DNA from: Seongchinamella unica
GTDB taxonomy: Bacteria > Pseudomonadota > Gammaproteobacteria > Pseudomonadales > Halieaceae
Assembly (NCBI RefSeq): GCF_004354085.1
Contig: NZ_SMSE01000003.1
Location: forward strand, 124,001 to 188,000
Reading direction: 5' to 3'
DNA: 64,000 bases
A model generated the notes under the pieces. The model did not search any database, was not told the origin of the DNA, and saw only the letters and a list, made by a program, of their open reading frames with translations. Positions 1-8,537 of the stretch are shown one piece after another (positions within the stretch are counted from its first letter, which is position 1; every line of letters starts with the position of its first letter). Made by a program: the position numbers and the translations under genes.

Positions 1-217
1 GCTGGTAAGCCTGGGTGTGCGTTCCACGTTTATTGTCACCGGCCCATTGCTGGGAATGGCGCTGGACAGCCATGGCGTGCAGCCGACCCTGCTGGGACTG
101 GCTGCGATCTTCGCTCCGTTGATGGGCCTGGTACTGGTGCCACTGGTGCTGAAGATCCGTCGGGAGCAGGCCGAGACTTCGCCGCAAGCGTCGGCCCCGT
201 CTGCCGCCGTCCTGTAA
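1..217 (+). CDS. MFS-type sugar permease, C-terminal fragment
   Basis: This is the 3' end of a gene that begins before the window; the frame is open from base 2. The visible residues form one hydrophobic transmembrane segment and part of another (LLGLAAIFAPLMGLVLVPLV), then a charged cytoplasmic tail ending SAAVL. This is how many major facilitator superfamily permeases end. It sits directly upstream of nagR, with an operator between them, so it may be the GlcNAc permease NagP of marine Gammaproteobacteria. That assignment is inference from context, because too little sequence is present to name the family firmly. Confidence 0.5.
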   Translation, partial: LVSLGVRSTFIVTGPLLGMALDSHGVQPTLLGLAAIFAPLMGLVLVPLVLKIRREQAETSPQASAPSAAVL

Positions 218-253
218 GGGGCGGCGGCGTCTTCAAGCTTCCGGGTCAACATC

Positions 254-269
254 ATGACAACGTTGTCAT
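254..269. promoter_or_regulatory. Putative NagR (LacI-family) operator 1
   Basis: A perfect 16-bp palindrome, ATGACAACGTTGTCAT, lies about 75 bp before nagR and just after the permease gene. The CG-centred palindrome is typical of LacI-family sites, and the same core recurs at 4314, 4347, 11309 and 11343. It probably gives autoregulation of nagR and control of nagAB. Confidence 0.8.
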
Positions 270-342
270 CGCTTCCATAACGCGCTAGGATAGTGGCAAC
301 AATGGCACACCCCGGCACCGCGGACAAGGACTGAACAAGCTG

Positions 343-1377
343 ATGAATGCGACTATCAAGGATGTGGCGAAGCTGGCCGGCGTATCCTTCAAAACCGTAT
401 CTCGGGTGATTAACCGCGAACCCTCGGTGGGTGAGGACTTGCAGGCCAGGGTGTGGGCCGCAATCGAGGAACTGAACTACCAACCCAACCTGTCAGCCCG
501 CCAGCTGCGCGGCGCCGCAAGTTTTATCGCGTTTATCTACGACAACCCCAACAGTCATTACGTGATCGAAATGCAGCACGGCATACTCGAGGAGTGCAAG
601 CGCCAGGGTTTTGAGCTGCTCATCCACCCCACCGACTCCACCGATCCCCACTACGTTGACGAGCTGCGGCAACTGGTCAGTAACGGCCATGTCGCGGGGC
701 TGGTCCTCACCCCGCCTTTCTCTGAGTCCGAGGTGCTGATCGAAGCACTCCAGTCCCGGGGCATGGGACACGTCCGGATTCTTTCCGGCGGCGGCGACAA
801 CGAAAGCCACGGGCCCTGTGTATTGATCGACGACTATCATGCCGCCTACGACATCACTCGCTATCTGGTAGAACTTGGCCACCGGGACATTGCCTTCCTC
901 GGGGGCCACGAGGAACATGACTCCTCCAGCGAAAAGCGCCTTGAAGGTTACCTCGCCGCGCTGGACGACGCCGGCCTGCCGCGTCGGGATGAATTGGTCC
1001 TGCCCGGCTCCTACAACTTCGACTCCGGTTCCGAGCGGACGTCCCGCCTGCTGGCTCTGGAGCCGGCCCCGACTGCAATCTTTGCCTGTAACGACGAGAT
1101 CGCCGCCGGTGCCCTGTTCGCCGCGCGCATCAAGCAGGTCGCGGTGCCGCAACAACTCTCTATCGTGGGGTTTGAGGACAGCCCTTTCTCCAGGCAAACC
1201 TGGCCCAAGCTGACCACTGCCCATCAGCCCAACAGCGACATTGCCGCGGCCGCGGCGCGTATCCTGATCGAGGGCATTCGCTCCGCCCGGCAAGGCAATG
1301 ATGAGCCGACAACCGCCAGCCTCGAGTTCAAACCAGAGTTGGTGATAAGGGACTCCACATGTCCGGCACCGCTTTGA
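343..1377 (+). CDS. nagR: LacI-family transcriptional repressor (NagR-like)
   Basis: A 344-residue LacI/GalR regulator. Residues 1-30 (IKDVAKLAGVSFKTVSRVIN) form the classic LacI helix-turn-helix and hinge region, and the rest is a periplasmic-binding-protein-like sensor domain with the late motif SIVGFEDSPFS. It heads nagA and nagB and overlaps nagA by 19 bp, so the three are probably one transcript. Five matching palindromes near nag genes identify the likely regulon. In Shewanella and Xanthomonas relatives, LacI-type NagR senses GlcNAc or its phosphate. The effector here is inferred, not shown. An AAGGA lies 12 bases before the ATG, a long but acceptable spacing. Confidence 0.88.
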   Translation: MNATIKDVAKLAGVSFKTVSRVINREPSVGEDLQARVWAAIEELNYQPNLSARQLRGAASFIAFIYDNPNSHYVIEMQHGILEECKRQGFELLIHPTDSTDPHYVDELRQLVSNGHVAGLVLTPPFSESEVLIEALQSRGMGHVRILSGGGDNESHGPCVLIDDYHAAYDITRYLVELGHRDIAFLGGHEEHDSSSEKRLEGYLAALDDAGLPRRDELVLPGSYNFDSGSERTSRLLALEPAPTAIFACNDEIAAGALFAARIKQVAVPQQLSIVGFEDSPFSRQTWPKLTTAHQPNSDIAAAAARILIEGIRSARQGNDEPTTASLEFKPELVIRDSTCPAPL

Positions 1378-2522
1378 TCTCCGCCGTTTACAGCCACCGC
1401 TTATTTGACGGTGACCAATGGCTCCGCGATCACGCCCTGCTTATCGACGGGGAACAGATCGTCGCCATTCTGCCGCAGGCGGAGGTTCCCGTCGACATCC
1501 ATTCGCTTGACCTTGGAGGCCTCACCCTCGCCCCCGGGCTAATCGACATTCAGGTCAATGGCGGCGGGGGCATCATGTTTAACAACGCGCCCAGCGCCAG
1601 CGGTGTCGCCACCATCGCCAGCGCACATCGTGACTACGGCACGACCGGCATCATACCCACGCTCATCAGCGACACGCCCGACGTCCAGCGCAAGGCCGCG
1701 GCAGCCATCGCCGAAATCCGGGCAGCGGGCGTGGCCGGGGTACTCGGGCTGCACCTGGAAGGACCTCATTTTGAGCCGGCGCGCCGGGGAACCCACAAGG
1801 CGGCGATGATTCGGCCGCCGGCAGACAGTGACCTTGCCTGGCTGGCCAGCCTGCGGGACTTCCCGACTATCGTCACCCTGGCGCCTGAGCACGTCGACCC
1901 GGGCATCGTGCGCCAGTTGAACGAGGCGGGCCTGCTGGTATGCGCCGGTCACACCAACGCCAGCTACCAGCAGATCTGTGCCGCCCTCGATGAAGGCCTG
2001 CGGGGCTTTACCCACCTGTTCAACGCCATGAGTCCCCTGCAGGGTCGCGAGCCAGGAACCGTCGGCGCCGCGCTGGACAGCGCAGACAGTTGGGCAGGCA
2101 TCATCGCCGACGGCCACCATGTTCATCCCGCCGCCATTCGCCTGGCCCACCGCGCCAAGGAACCCGGCAAACTGATACTGGTCAGCGATGCCATGTCCAC
2201 GGTGGGCGGCCCTGACAGCGTCGAAATCTATGGTGAGCGAATCAGAGTCGAAGATGGCCGTCTTATCAATGCAGAGGGCAAGCTCGCCGGCAGCGCCATT
2301 GCCTTAATCGATGCCGTACGTATTGCCCACCAGCAGGCCGGCCTCCCGCTGGAGGAATGTCTGCGAATGGCGTCCCGCTACCCCGCTGAATTTCTTGGCC
2401 TGGAAGCGCAACTGGGACGTCTGGCAGTGGGCTATCGCGCCGACCTCTTTGCCTTCGACGACAACTACCGGGTTGGCCACACCTGGGTTGCAGGCGAGCA
2501 CCAGAGCCATGCCGGCGCGTAG
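1359..2522 (+). CDS. nagA: N-acetylglucosamine-6-phosphate deacetylase
   Basis: This 387-residue cytoplasmic amidohydrolase removes acetate from GlcNAc-6-phosphate to give glucosamine-6-phosphate. Visible family signatures are PGLIDIQVNGGGG near residue 55, the metal-binding Glu in LHLEGPHF near residue 130, CAGHTNAS and THLFNAMSP carrying metal-binding His residues, and the catalytic Asp in LVSDAMSTVGG near residue 275. Length matches the family (about 380). The ATG lies inside the end of nagR and is preceded by AAGGGA, suggesting translational coupling. It is followed by nagB, the next pathway step. Confidence 0.97.
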   Translation: MSGTALISAVYSHRLFDGDQWLRDHALLIDGEQIVAILPQAEVPVDIHSLDLGGLTLAPGLIDIQVNGGGGIMFNNAPSASGVATIASAHRDYGTTGIIPTLISDTPDVQRKAAAAIAEIRAAGVAGVLGLHLEGPHFEPARRGTHKAAMIRPPADSDLAWLASLRDFPTIVTLAPEHVDPGIVRQLNEAGLLVCAGHTNASYQQICAALDEGLRGFTHLFNAMSPLQGREPGTVGAALDSADSWAGIIADGHHVHPAAIRLAHRAKEPGKLILVSDAMSTVGGPDSVEIYGERIRVEDGRLINAEGKLAGSAIALIDAVRIAHQQAGLPLEECLRMASRYPAEFLGLEAQLGRLAVGYRADLFAFDDNYRVGHTWVAGEHQSHAGA

Positions 2523-2567
2523 GTGTTTCCCCACCCGATCCAGTTTGGCTCTCACTAAGGAACCAGC

Positions 2568-3365
2568 ATGAAAGTAGTCATCCTCGACGATGCGGCCAAC
2601 GTCGCGAAATACGGCGCCGGGATTTTCCTTGATCAACTGGCAAAGAAACCCGACTCCGTATTTGGCCTGGCCACCGGCTCCACACCCCTGAGCCTTTACC
2701 GGGAGCTGATCGACAGCAATCACCGGGGCGAGGTCAGTTTTGCCGGGGTTAAAACCTTTAACCTCGATGAGTACATGGACCTTGCTCCGGAACACCCCCA
2801 GAGCTACCGTCATTTCATGAACCGGGAATTCTTCGACCACATCGACATCAATCCGGATAACACCAGAGTGCCGCCGGGAGATGCCGCCAACCCGCTGGTC
2901 GCCTGCCGGGAGTACGAGGCCGCCATCCGGGACGCTGGCGGCATCGACATTCAGTTACTCGGCATCGGTCGCAATGGCCACATTGGTTTTAACGAACCCA
3001 CCTCCTGCCTGAGTTCACGGACCCGGGTAAAGACTCTCACCCGGGAGACCATCGAGGACAATGCGCGTTTTTTCCGTGAGGGCGAGTTCCAGCCCCAGCT
3101 CTCCATCACCATGGGCATAGGTACTATCATGGAAGCACGGCTGGTGGTATTACTGGCGACCGGGCGCAGCAAGGCAAAGGCCATCCGGGCCATGGTCGAG
3201 GGGCCGGTATCCGCCTGGTGCCCCGCTTCCGCCCTGCAAATGCACCCGGCCACCGTGGTGATTGTCGATGAAGACGCCGCCAGCGAACTCACCGATCCGG
3301 CATTCTTCAAGCACATCGAGGCCCAGAACCAGGCCCTGCTGGCCCGACTGCAGGGTCAGGCCTGA
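2568..3365 (+). CDS. nagB: Glucosamine-6-phosphate deaminase
   Basis: A 265-residue enzyme (E. coli NagB has 266) converting glucosamine-6-phosphate to fructose-6-phosphate and ammonia. It shows the phosphate-loop [12 protein letters not shown] near residue 35, NLDEYM with the catalytic Asp near residue 70, and [13 protein letters not shown] with the active-site His and Glu near residue 140. AAGGA sits 7 bases before the ATG. The last 10 bases overlap the end of nagK on the other strand. It completes the nagR-nagA-nagB transcript and feeds GlcNAc carbon into glycolysis. Confidence 0.97.
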   Translation: MKVVILDDAANVAKYGAGIFLDQLAKKPDSVFGLATGSTPLSLYRELIDSNHRGEVSFAGVKTFNLDEYMDLAPEHPQSYRHFMNREFFDHIDINPDNTRVPPGDAANPLVACREYEAAIRDAGGIDIQLLGIGRNGHIGFNEPTSCLSSRTRVKTLTRETIEDNARFFREGEFQPQLSITMGIGTIMEARLVVLLATGRSKAKAIRAMVEGPVSAWCPASALQMHPATVVIVDEDAASELTDPAFFKHIEAQNQALLARLQGQA

Positions 3366-4294
3366 TCTACCCCCGCCCCGGCGGACATGGCCAGTTGCAC
3401 CGCCCCCACATCGGCCCCGGCCCTGGGCTCCACCATACGGTCGCGAACATCCGCCGCCATCCAGGGCAATATGCGCGGGGCAAGGCCACCAAGCATGGAC
3501 AGCGCCGGGACCCCTGCGGCCAGTAATTTTCGCGCCAGTCGGGTGAGATAGTCCGCACCGTCCTTTACGATGGCAACGGCGACTGCATCCCCGGCGTCGG
3601 CACACTCCAGTACCAGGGGCGCCAGCGCGCCGTATTCCCTGGACCTGGCCCCGGCCATGCTGTCCACCAGGCCCAGGCCTGTGGTTCCCAGCTGGGCTTC
3701 AACTGCATCGAGTAGCCGGGTTTCGGGGCCCAGCCGATCGACCGCCAGCAAGGCGCTTTGCAGGGCGCGCAAGCCGAGCCAGGCACCGCTGCCATTGTCA
3801 CCGACGGGAAAACCATGGCCGCCGAAGCTGCGTCCCCTGCCGCCAGCGTAGCTGTAGCCCACAGAGCCTGTCCCGGCAACGATAATGCCGCCGTCGGCGC
3901 CGCCGTGCGCACCGAGACAGGCGATGTGAATATCTGTTTCCAGGTGCAGAGCGGCAAAGGGGTGTTGCCACTGGCGCATCTCCCCGGCGACCCGCGGAAT
4001 ATTGACGCCTGCCAGCCCTGCCCCCACCCGTAATTGCCCCAACAGCCCCGGCGACAAGCCGGCGGTGGCCAGGGCCTGCCGCGCCGATGCCACCATGGAT
4101 TCCCGAGCCCCCGCCTGGTTCTGGAAGGCGTTTGCCGGTCCGGCGACGGCCTCGGCGAGCAACTCACCCCGGGCATCCACCAGCCGTGCCTTGCACTTGC
4201 TGCCGCCACCATCGATACCCAGGAAAAGGGAGCCGTCGACAGCGGCTGATTGCAGCCTGCCGCCCTCTTGTTCAGTAGATGCACTCTCTCGCAT
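3356..4294 (-). CDS. nagK: N-acetylglucosamine kinase, BadF/BadG/BcrA/BcrD ATPase family
   Basis: A 312-residue sugar kinase of the ASKHA fold. [14 protein letters not shown] near residue 25 is the phosphate-1 motif, [14 protein letters not shown] near residue 135 a phosphate-2-type loop, and [10 protein letters not shown] near residue 270 an adenosine-type motif. It belongs to the BadF/BcrA ATPase family used as GlcNAc kinase in marine Gammaproteobacteria, not the E. coli NagK ROK family. It would make GlcNAc-6-phosphate for NagA. It is divergent from the hexosaminidase gene, with two NagR-type operators between them, and overlaps nagB convergently by 10 bp. GGGA precedes the ATG. Confidence 0.9.
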   Translation of the reverse strand: MRESASTEQEGGRLQSAAVDGSLFLGIDGGGSKCKARLVDARGELLAEAVAGPANAFQNQAGARESMVASARQALATAGLSPGLLGQLRVGAGLAGVNIPRVAGEMRQWQHPFAALHLETDIHIACLGAHGGADGGIIVAGTGSVGYSYAGGRGRSFGGHGFPVGDNGSGAWLGLRALQSALLAVDRLGPETRLLDAVEAQLGTTGLGLVDSMAGARSREYGALAPLVLECADAGDAVAVAIVKDGADYLTRLARKLLAAGVPALSMLGGLAPRILPWMAADVRDRMVEPRAGADVGAVQLAMSAGAGVDQA

Positions 4295-4313
4295 TGCAAT
4301 TTCCCGGTATCTA

Positions 4314-4327
4314 TGACAACGTTGTCA
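4314..4327. promoter_or_regulatory. Putative NagR operator 2
   Basis: A perfect TGACAACGTTGTCA palindrome starting 20 bp before the nagK start codon, in the nagK/hexosaminidase divergent region. Its centre is 33 bp from the next copy. Confidence 0.8.
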
Positions 4328-4345
4328 AACGAACAATACGAGAGC

Positions 4346-6256
4346 ATGTCAACGTTGTCAATTCAGAAACCCGAGGTCCTCAGGCTGCGCCTGTCCTATG
4401 CCGAAGACAAGCAGCAAAGCCGGCTGGAGCTGCACCTGGAAAACACCCTGGACATTGAATTGCGCCAGTGGTGCCTGCATCTCGACCTGCAGCGGGATGT
4501 GTGTGCCGGGACCGCGACGGCCATGACCCGCACGGGAAGCCACCTGCGCCTGTCTCCCGTCACCCCCTGTCCATTGCTCCCGGGGGACGACTGCCGGTTG
4601 CAGCTCACAGGCGCTCCCCGCTTGCTGCAGAGACTTAGCGATCTGCCAGGCGGCTGCTATCTGAGCACCGCAGAGGATGTCTACGAGGTGCAGCTGCAAG
4701 CGCACCACCTGCCGCTGTCCCGGCCAGAAAATCCACCAAACCCGGATGGCAGCCGCGAGCAGCCGGCCCGATCCGGTCTCCTGCCGGCGGCCCGCTACGT
4801 GACAGCCACCGACGGCTGGCGCCCCTGGCCTGTTGCGCCGGGTATTTCCGCCGCTGCCGCGGCCCTGCCCGCCCTCGACTGGCTGCAATCCATGCTCGGC
4901 TGTCACTGGCAGTCCCCGGACAACGGCGAACAGGCGGAGCTGGTGTGTGCGGTAGATGCCACACTGGCCGAAGAGGCCTACCGGCTGGATATCAACGGCG
5001 ACCGGATTCTGCTCGAGGCGGCCACCGCGGCCGGCTTCTGTCGCGGCGCTGCCAGCCTGCTGCAGCTGAGGGAAGGGCAAAGCGGCGAGTACCTGCTGCC
5101 CTGCCTGCGAGTGGAGGACCAGCCGCACTACCGTTATCGCGCGCTGATGCTGGACTGCGCTCGCCACTTCCACGACCTGGACACCCTGTTCGACCTGCTG
5201 GACTGGATGGCGCTATACAAACTCAACCATTTTCACTGGCACCTGACCGACGACGAGGCCTGGCGCCTCGATATCAAGGCTTATCCGCAACTGCGGGAAA
5301 TCGGTGCCTGGCGCGGTCACCGCGAAGTCCTGCCGCCGCAACTGGGCAGTGGCCCGGAGCGCTATGGTGGCTATTACAGCCACGCAGACGTCGCCCGGGT
5401 TGTGGACTATGCCGCCGCCCGGGGTATTACCGTGGTACCTGAGATCGACATACCGGGTCACTGCCGGGCCTGTATCGAGGCCCTGCCCGGGTTGTTGCGA
5501 GACCCCGATGACAGGTCTGCCTACTGCTCGGTGCAGTTTTTCGATGACAACGTGTTAAACCCGGGGCTATCCGGCACCTATGAATTTCTTGACGCCGTAC
5601 TGGCGGAGGTCTGTGAACTCTTTCCCGGTCCGTATGTGCACCTGGGAGCCGATGAAGTCCCCGCCGGGGTGTGGCTGGGTTCCGACGCCTGTCGCCGGCT
5701 GATGCTTCGCGAAGGCTACCGGGATCCGCGGGACCTGCAGGGGCACCTGCTGGGTTACGCGCAACGTTTTCTGGCAGCACGGGGGCGCACCCTGGTGGGC
5801 TGGGAGGAAGCCGCGCAGGGTGACAAACTGGACAGGGGCACGCCGATATGCGCCTGGACCGGCGACGAGGCCGTGCGCCAACTGGTCGCGGCGGGCTACC
5901 CGGTGATCAGTTGTCCGGCGCCCCGTGCCTACCTGGATGTCGCCTGGAGTGACGATCCGGGCGAACCCGGCCTGCACTGGGCGGGGACCGCAGACCTCGA
6001 AGCCTGCTACCGGCAGTCGCCCTTCCCCGCCGACGTACCCAATGCAATGGGTGTGCAGGCGAACCTCTGGAGCGAACTGCTGCCCAGCCGGGAGCAACTT
6101 GAATACATGTTGTTTCCCAGGGTCCTGGCAACGGCCGAATGGGGCTGGAGCGGCCAGGGGGGCGATAACTGGCCTGAGTTTCGCGCTCGGGCAGAGCGCG
6201 CACTGGACTATCTGCGCAGCCGCGGGGTGAGGCCACGGCCACTGGACCCGGTCTGA
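4346..6256 (+). CDS. Beta-N-acetylhexosaminidase, GH20, cytoplasmic type
   Basis: A glycoside hydrolase family 20 enzyme of about 636 residues that releases terminal GlcNAc from chito-oligosaccharides. An N-terminal beta domain covers about 1-220. The TIM barrel begins near RALMLDCARHFHD and contains HFHWHLTDDEAWR, VVPEIDIPGHCRA and the catalytic Asp-Glu pair in HLGADEVP. No signal peptide is visible, so it probably acts in the cytoplasm on imported chitobiose. The start is uncertain: the frame is open upstream to 4250 (an ATG at 4313), but those starts have no ribosome site and would overlap the nagK leader. The ATG at 4346 is chosen, though its ribosome site is weak and it abuts operator 3. 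Confidence 0.9.
   Translation: MSTLSIQKPEVLRLRLSYAEDKQQSRLELHLENTLDIELRQWCLHLDLQRDVCAGTATAMTRTGSHLRLSPVTPCPLLPGDDCRLQLTGAPRLLQRLSDLPGGCYLSTAEDVYEVQLQAHHLPLSRPENPPNPDGSREQPARSGLLPAARYVTATDGWRPWPVAPGISAAAAALPALDWLQSMLGCHWQSPDNGEQAELVCAVDATLAEEAYRLDINGDRILLEAATAAGFCRGAASLLQLREGQSGEYLLPCLRVEDQPHYRYRALMLDCARHFHDLDTLFDLLDWMALYKLNHFHWHLTDDEAWRLDIKAYPQLREIGAWRGHREVLPPQLGSGPERYGGYYSHADVARVVDYAAARGITVVPEIDIPGHCRACIEALPGLLRDPDDRSAYCSVQFFDDNVLNPGLSGTYEFLDAVLAEVCELFPGPYVHLGADEVPAGVWLGSDACRRLMLREGYRDPRDLQGHLLGYAQRFLAARGRTLVGWEEAAQGDKLDRGTPICAWTGDEAVRQLVAAGYPVISCPAPRAYLDVAWSDDPGEPGLHWAGTADLEACYRQSPFPADVPNAMGVQANLWSELLPSREQLEYMLFPRVLATAEWGWSGQGGDNWPEFRARAERALDYLRSRGVRPRPLDPV
4347..4360. promoter_or_regulatory. 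Putative NagR operator 3
   Basis: TGTCAACGTTGTCA, one base away from the perfect palindrome. It begins one base into the ATG chosen for the hexosaminidase, so binding could block both transcription and early elongation. Confidence 0.65.
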
Positions 6257-6280
6257 TCCGGGGAGTAGCGCCGCACCGCT

Positions 6281-8395
6281 TCAGAGGACGCGATCTATGC
6301 GTCCCATCCCCCGGACCACAATCACCAGGCCCAGCAAGCTGAGGGCAATCAGGCCCAGGCCAGTCGCTGTTTCCAGGCGCAGGGCGTAGCCCACACCGAA
6401 CATGCCGGCGTAAATTGAGGTTCCCGCCAACACAAAGTAAAGCAGTGACTCGACGAAGTTGCGTTCAGGCCTGAAATCACCCTGGGCGTATTTGCCCCAG
6501 ATTCCCATCGGGCGGGTTTTGCGGACAAACTCGCGCAACAGGCTGTCATCCACCGGCGCCGTCAGCATCGTCGCCAGCATCGACGCTACGGCCGCGATGA
6601 GGGATATCCAGCAAATCACGTGAATGGCATGACTGGCCATAAATGGGGGGAACAGCGATATCTGCCCCGCGGGCAACAGGTCCAGTTGTCCCGCGATATA
6701 GTTGATCAGGGCCAGGCTGAAACCGCTGACCATCCCGGCAATTTCCGTCCAGGCGTTAGCGCGCCACCACAGCCAGCGCATCAGATGGGGCAATCCCAGT
6801 CCCGCCATCATGCCGCCATATAACTCCCACATCGCGCCGATATTGTCGATCGTGCTGGCAACCACCACCGCCAGGACGGCTATTGCCACGGTAGCGACAC
6901 GACTGACCCGGGTCAGCTGTTTTGCCGACGCTCTCCGGTTGACAAATCTGGCGTAGAAATCGTTGGCCAGATAGGAGGCCCCCCAGTTGGTGTGGGTGGA
7001 CACCGTGGACATGAACGCAGCCATCAACGAAGCCAGCATCAGGCCCATCAACCCGGCGGGCAACAATTCCCGTATCATCGCCGGATAGCCCCGCTCCCGG
7101 TCTTCCCTGAAAACCGGAACCTGCTGGTAAGCGGGGGCGCCAGCAACGACGGACATCGCCGCCAGTCCATCCTGCTCGAGCGTCCCCTGGTCCCGATAGA
7201 GCAGGGCATACTCCGGAATGTCACAGGTATACCGGTTGTCCAGGCACTGGCGCATTTCGGCAGTACAGACCTGCTCATCGTTCAAACACTCGGTGAACTG
7301 CCTGGCGGCGAGATCCACGTCCGCCCGCGGGAAAATAACCAGCGCAGCGACACCGGCAATGGCCCAGGGCCAGGAGCGGAGCATGAAATTGGCCACGCTA
7401 TACCACAACGCCCCCTTCTCTGCTTCGCCGCCGTTCTCGGCGGTGTACAGGCGCTGGGAAATATATCCGGAACCGTCGATGATACCGTTGCTCCACCACA
7501 TGACGCCCAGGGTGAGGACGAAGGCGGAAAACGGAATACCCAGGGAACCGACAACGCCTTCGCCGAAGTCTGGTGCGAATGCCGCCACCCGGTCATGAGT
7601 CAAGTAGGGATTGCCGGCCATATCAGTGGCGGAGCCGTCGCTCGGGTACAGCGTAGCCAGGGTGTCCCACATGGACGCCAGCCCACCGAGTTGAGAAACC
7701 GCTATCACCGTCAGGGTTATCGACATCGCCATGGCCAGCGTGAACTGGACCAGATCGGTAATGAGTACGGCGCGCATTCCGCCCAGGGCGGAATAACCCA
7801 ACGTGACCGCGAGCAGCACGGCGATGGTGAGCGTATTGTCAAAGCTGCCAAACAGCAGGGCGTCGGGGTAAACCGCAGCGAGCGCAGTGTAGAGCTCACT
7901 ACCCAGCAGCCAGCGCCAGTCCATGAATGACTCGGATATCTTGGACATACCGGCAAACACCCAGCCGAGGATAATGCAGTTCACCAGCGTCGCATTGATG
8001 AAGGCCTTGACTGAACGCAGAAGTGCGGCGGCGGGCCCGCCGTAACGCAGTTCCGTCAGTTCGACGTCGGTGACCACACCTGAGGTGCGCCACTTGCGGG
8101 CAAAGAACACCGTCATGGCGACCGAGCCCAGCACCCCACCCCACCAGAACCAGTTACCCGCTATACCGTACTGGGCGATCCAGCCTGTTATCGCCAGCGG
8201 TGTATCCGAGGCAAATGTGGTGGCGACAATGGAGGTCCCCAGCAGCCACCATTTCATTTTCCTGCCAGCGGTAAAAAATCCTTCCACCCCGCCTTCACTG
8301 GCCTGGTCCTTGACCAGGAAACCCACCAGCAGCGAGAAGCCGAGCAAAGCGACTATGATCAGCCAGTCCAGCGGGGCCAGTACCGTACCATCCAT
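6281..8395 (-). CDS. Sodium:solute symporter (SSS family), probable amino-sugar permease
   Basis: A roughly 704-residue inner-membrane protein with about 14 hydrophobic helices and the SSS start DWLIIVALLGFSLLVGF, then GFFTAGRKMKWWLLGTSIVATTFASDTPL. A periplasmic loop near residues 355-390 carries four Cys (ECLNDEQVC, QCLDNRYTC). Family members couple sugar uptake to sodium; the amino-sugar substrate is inferred from the neighbourhood. The start at 8395 is chosen over an upstream codon because GAGGGAG lies 6-7 bases before that ATG. The gene follows the TonB receptor on the same strand, 142 bp away, with a hairpin terminator between, so it may rely on read-through or its own promoter. Confidence 0.88.
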   Translation of the reverse strand: MDGTVLAPLDWLIIVALLGFSLLVGFLVKDQASEGGVEGFFTAGRKMKWWLLGTSIVATTFASDTPLAITGWIAQYGIAGNWFWWGGVLGSVAMTVFFARKWRTSGVVTDVELTELRYGGPAAALLRSVKAFINATLVNCIILGWVFAGMSKISESFMDWRWLLGSELYTALAAVYPDALLFGSFDNTLTIAVLLAVTLGYSALGGMRAVLITDLVQFTLAMAMSITLTVIAVSQLGGLASMWDTLATLYPSDGSATDMAGNPYLTHDRVAAFAPDFGEGVVGSLGIPFSAFVLTLGVMWWSNGIIDGSGYISQRLYTAENGGEAEKGALWYSVANFMLRSWPWAIAGVAALVIFPRADVDLAARQFTECLNDEQVCTAEMRQCLDNRYTCDIPEYALLYRDQGTLEQDGLAAMSVVAGAPAYQQVPVFREDRERGYPAMIRELLPAGLMGLMLASLMAAFMSTVSTHTNWGASYLANDFYARFVNRRASAKQLTRVSRVATVAIAVLAVVVASTIDNIGAMWELYGGMMAGLGLPHLMRWLWWRANAWTEIAGMVSGFSLALINYIAGQLDLLPAGQISLFPPFMASHAIHVICWISLIAAVASMLATMLTAPVDDSLLREFVRKTRPMGIWGKYAQGDFRPERNFVESLLYFVLAGTSIYAGMFGVGYALRLETATGLGLIALSLLGLVIVVRGMGRIDRVL

Positions 8396-8431
8396 TCTCA
8401 AACTCCCTCTCGCCGGGCCACAGGTAACAAA

Positions 8432-8471
8432 AAAAGGCCGATACGCAAGCATTCCCTTACATATCGACCTT
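8432..8471 (-). terminator. Intrinsic terminator after the TonB receptor gene
   Basis: On the minus strand a 10-bp stem (AAGGTCGATA with TATCGGCCTT, one G-T pair) with an 18-base loop runs into a stretch of seven T. It lies between the TonB receptor and the symporter and could set their ratio by partial read-through. Confidence 0.6.
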
Positions 8472-8537
8472 CAAAGGGTTTCAGAGAAGACTCCTCACCC
8501 ACTTGCACAGGGCGTCACCGCAACGCCCGACACACAT

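Noticed and set aside
493-1293. Long minus-strand frame (266 codons) opposite nagR
   Set aside because: Shadow of nagR in GC-rich DNA; low-complexity Gly/Val-rich product with no domain and no ribosome site.
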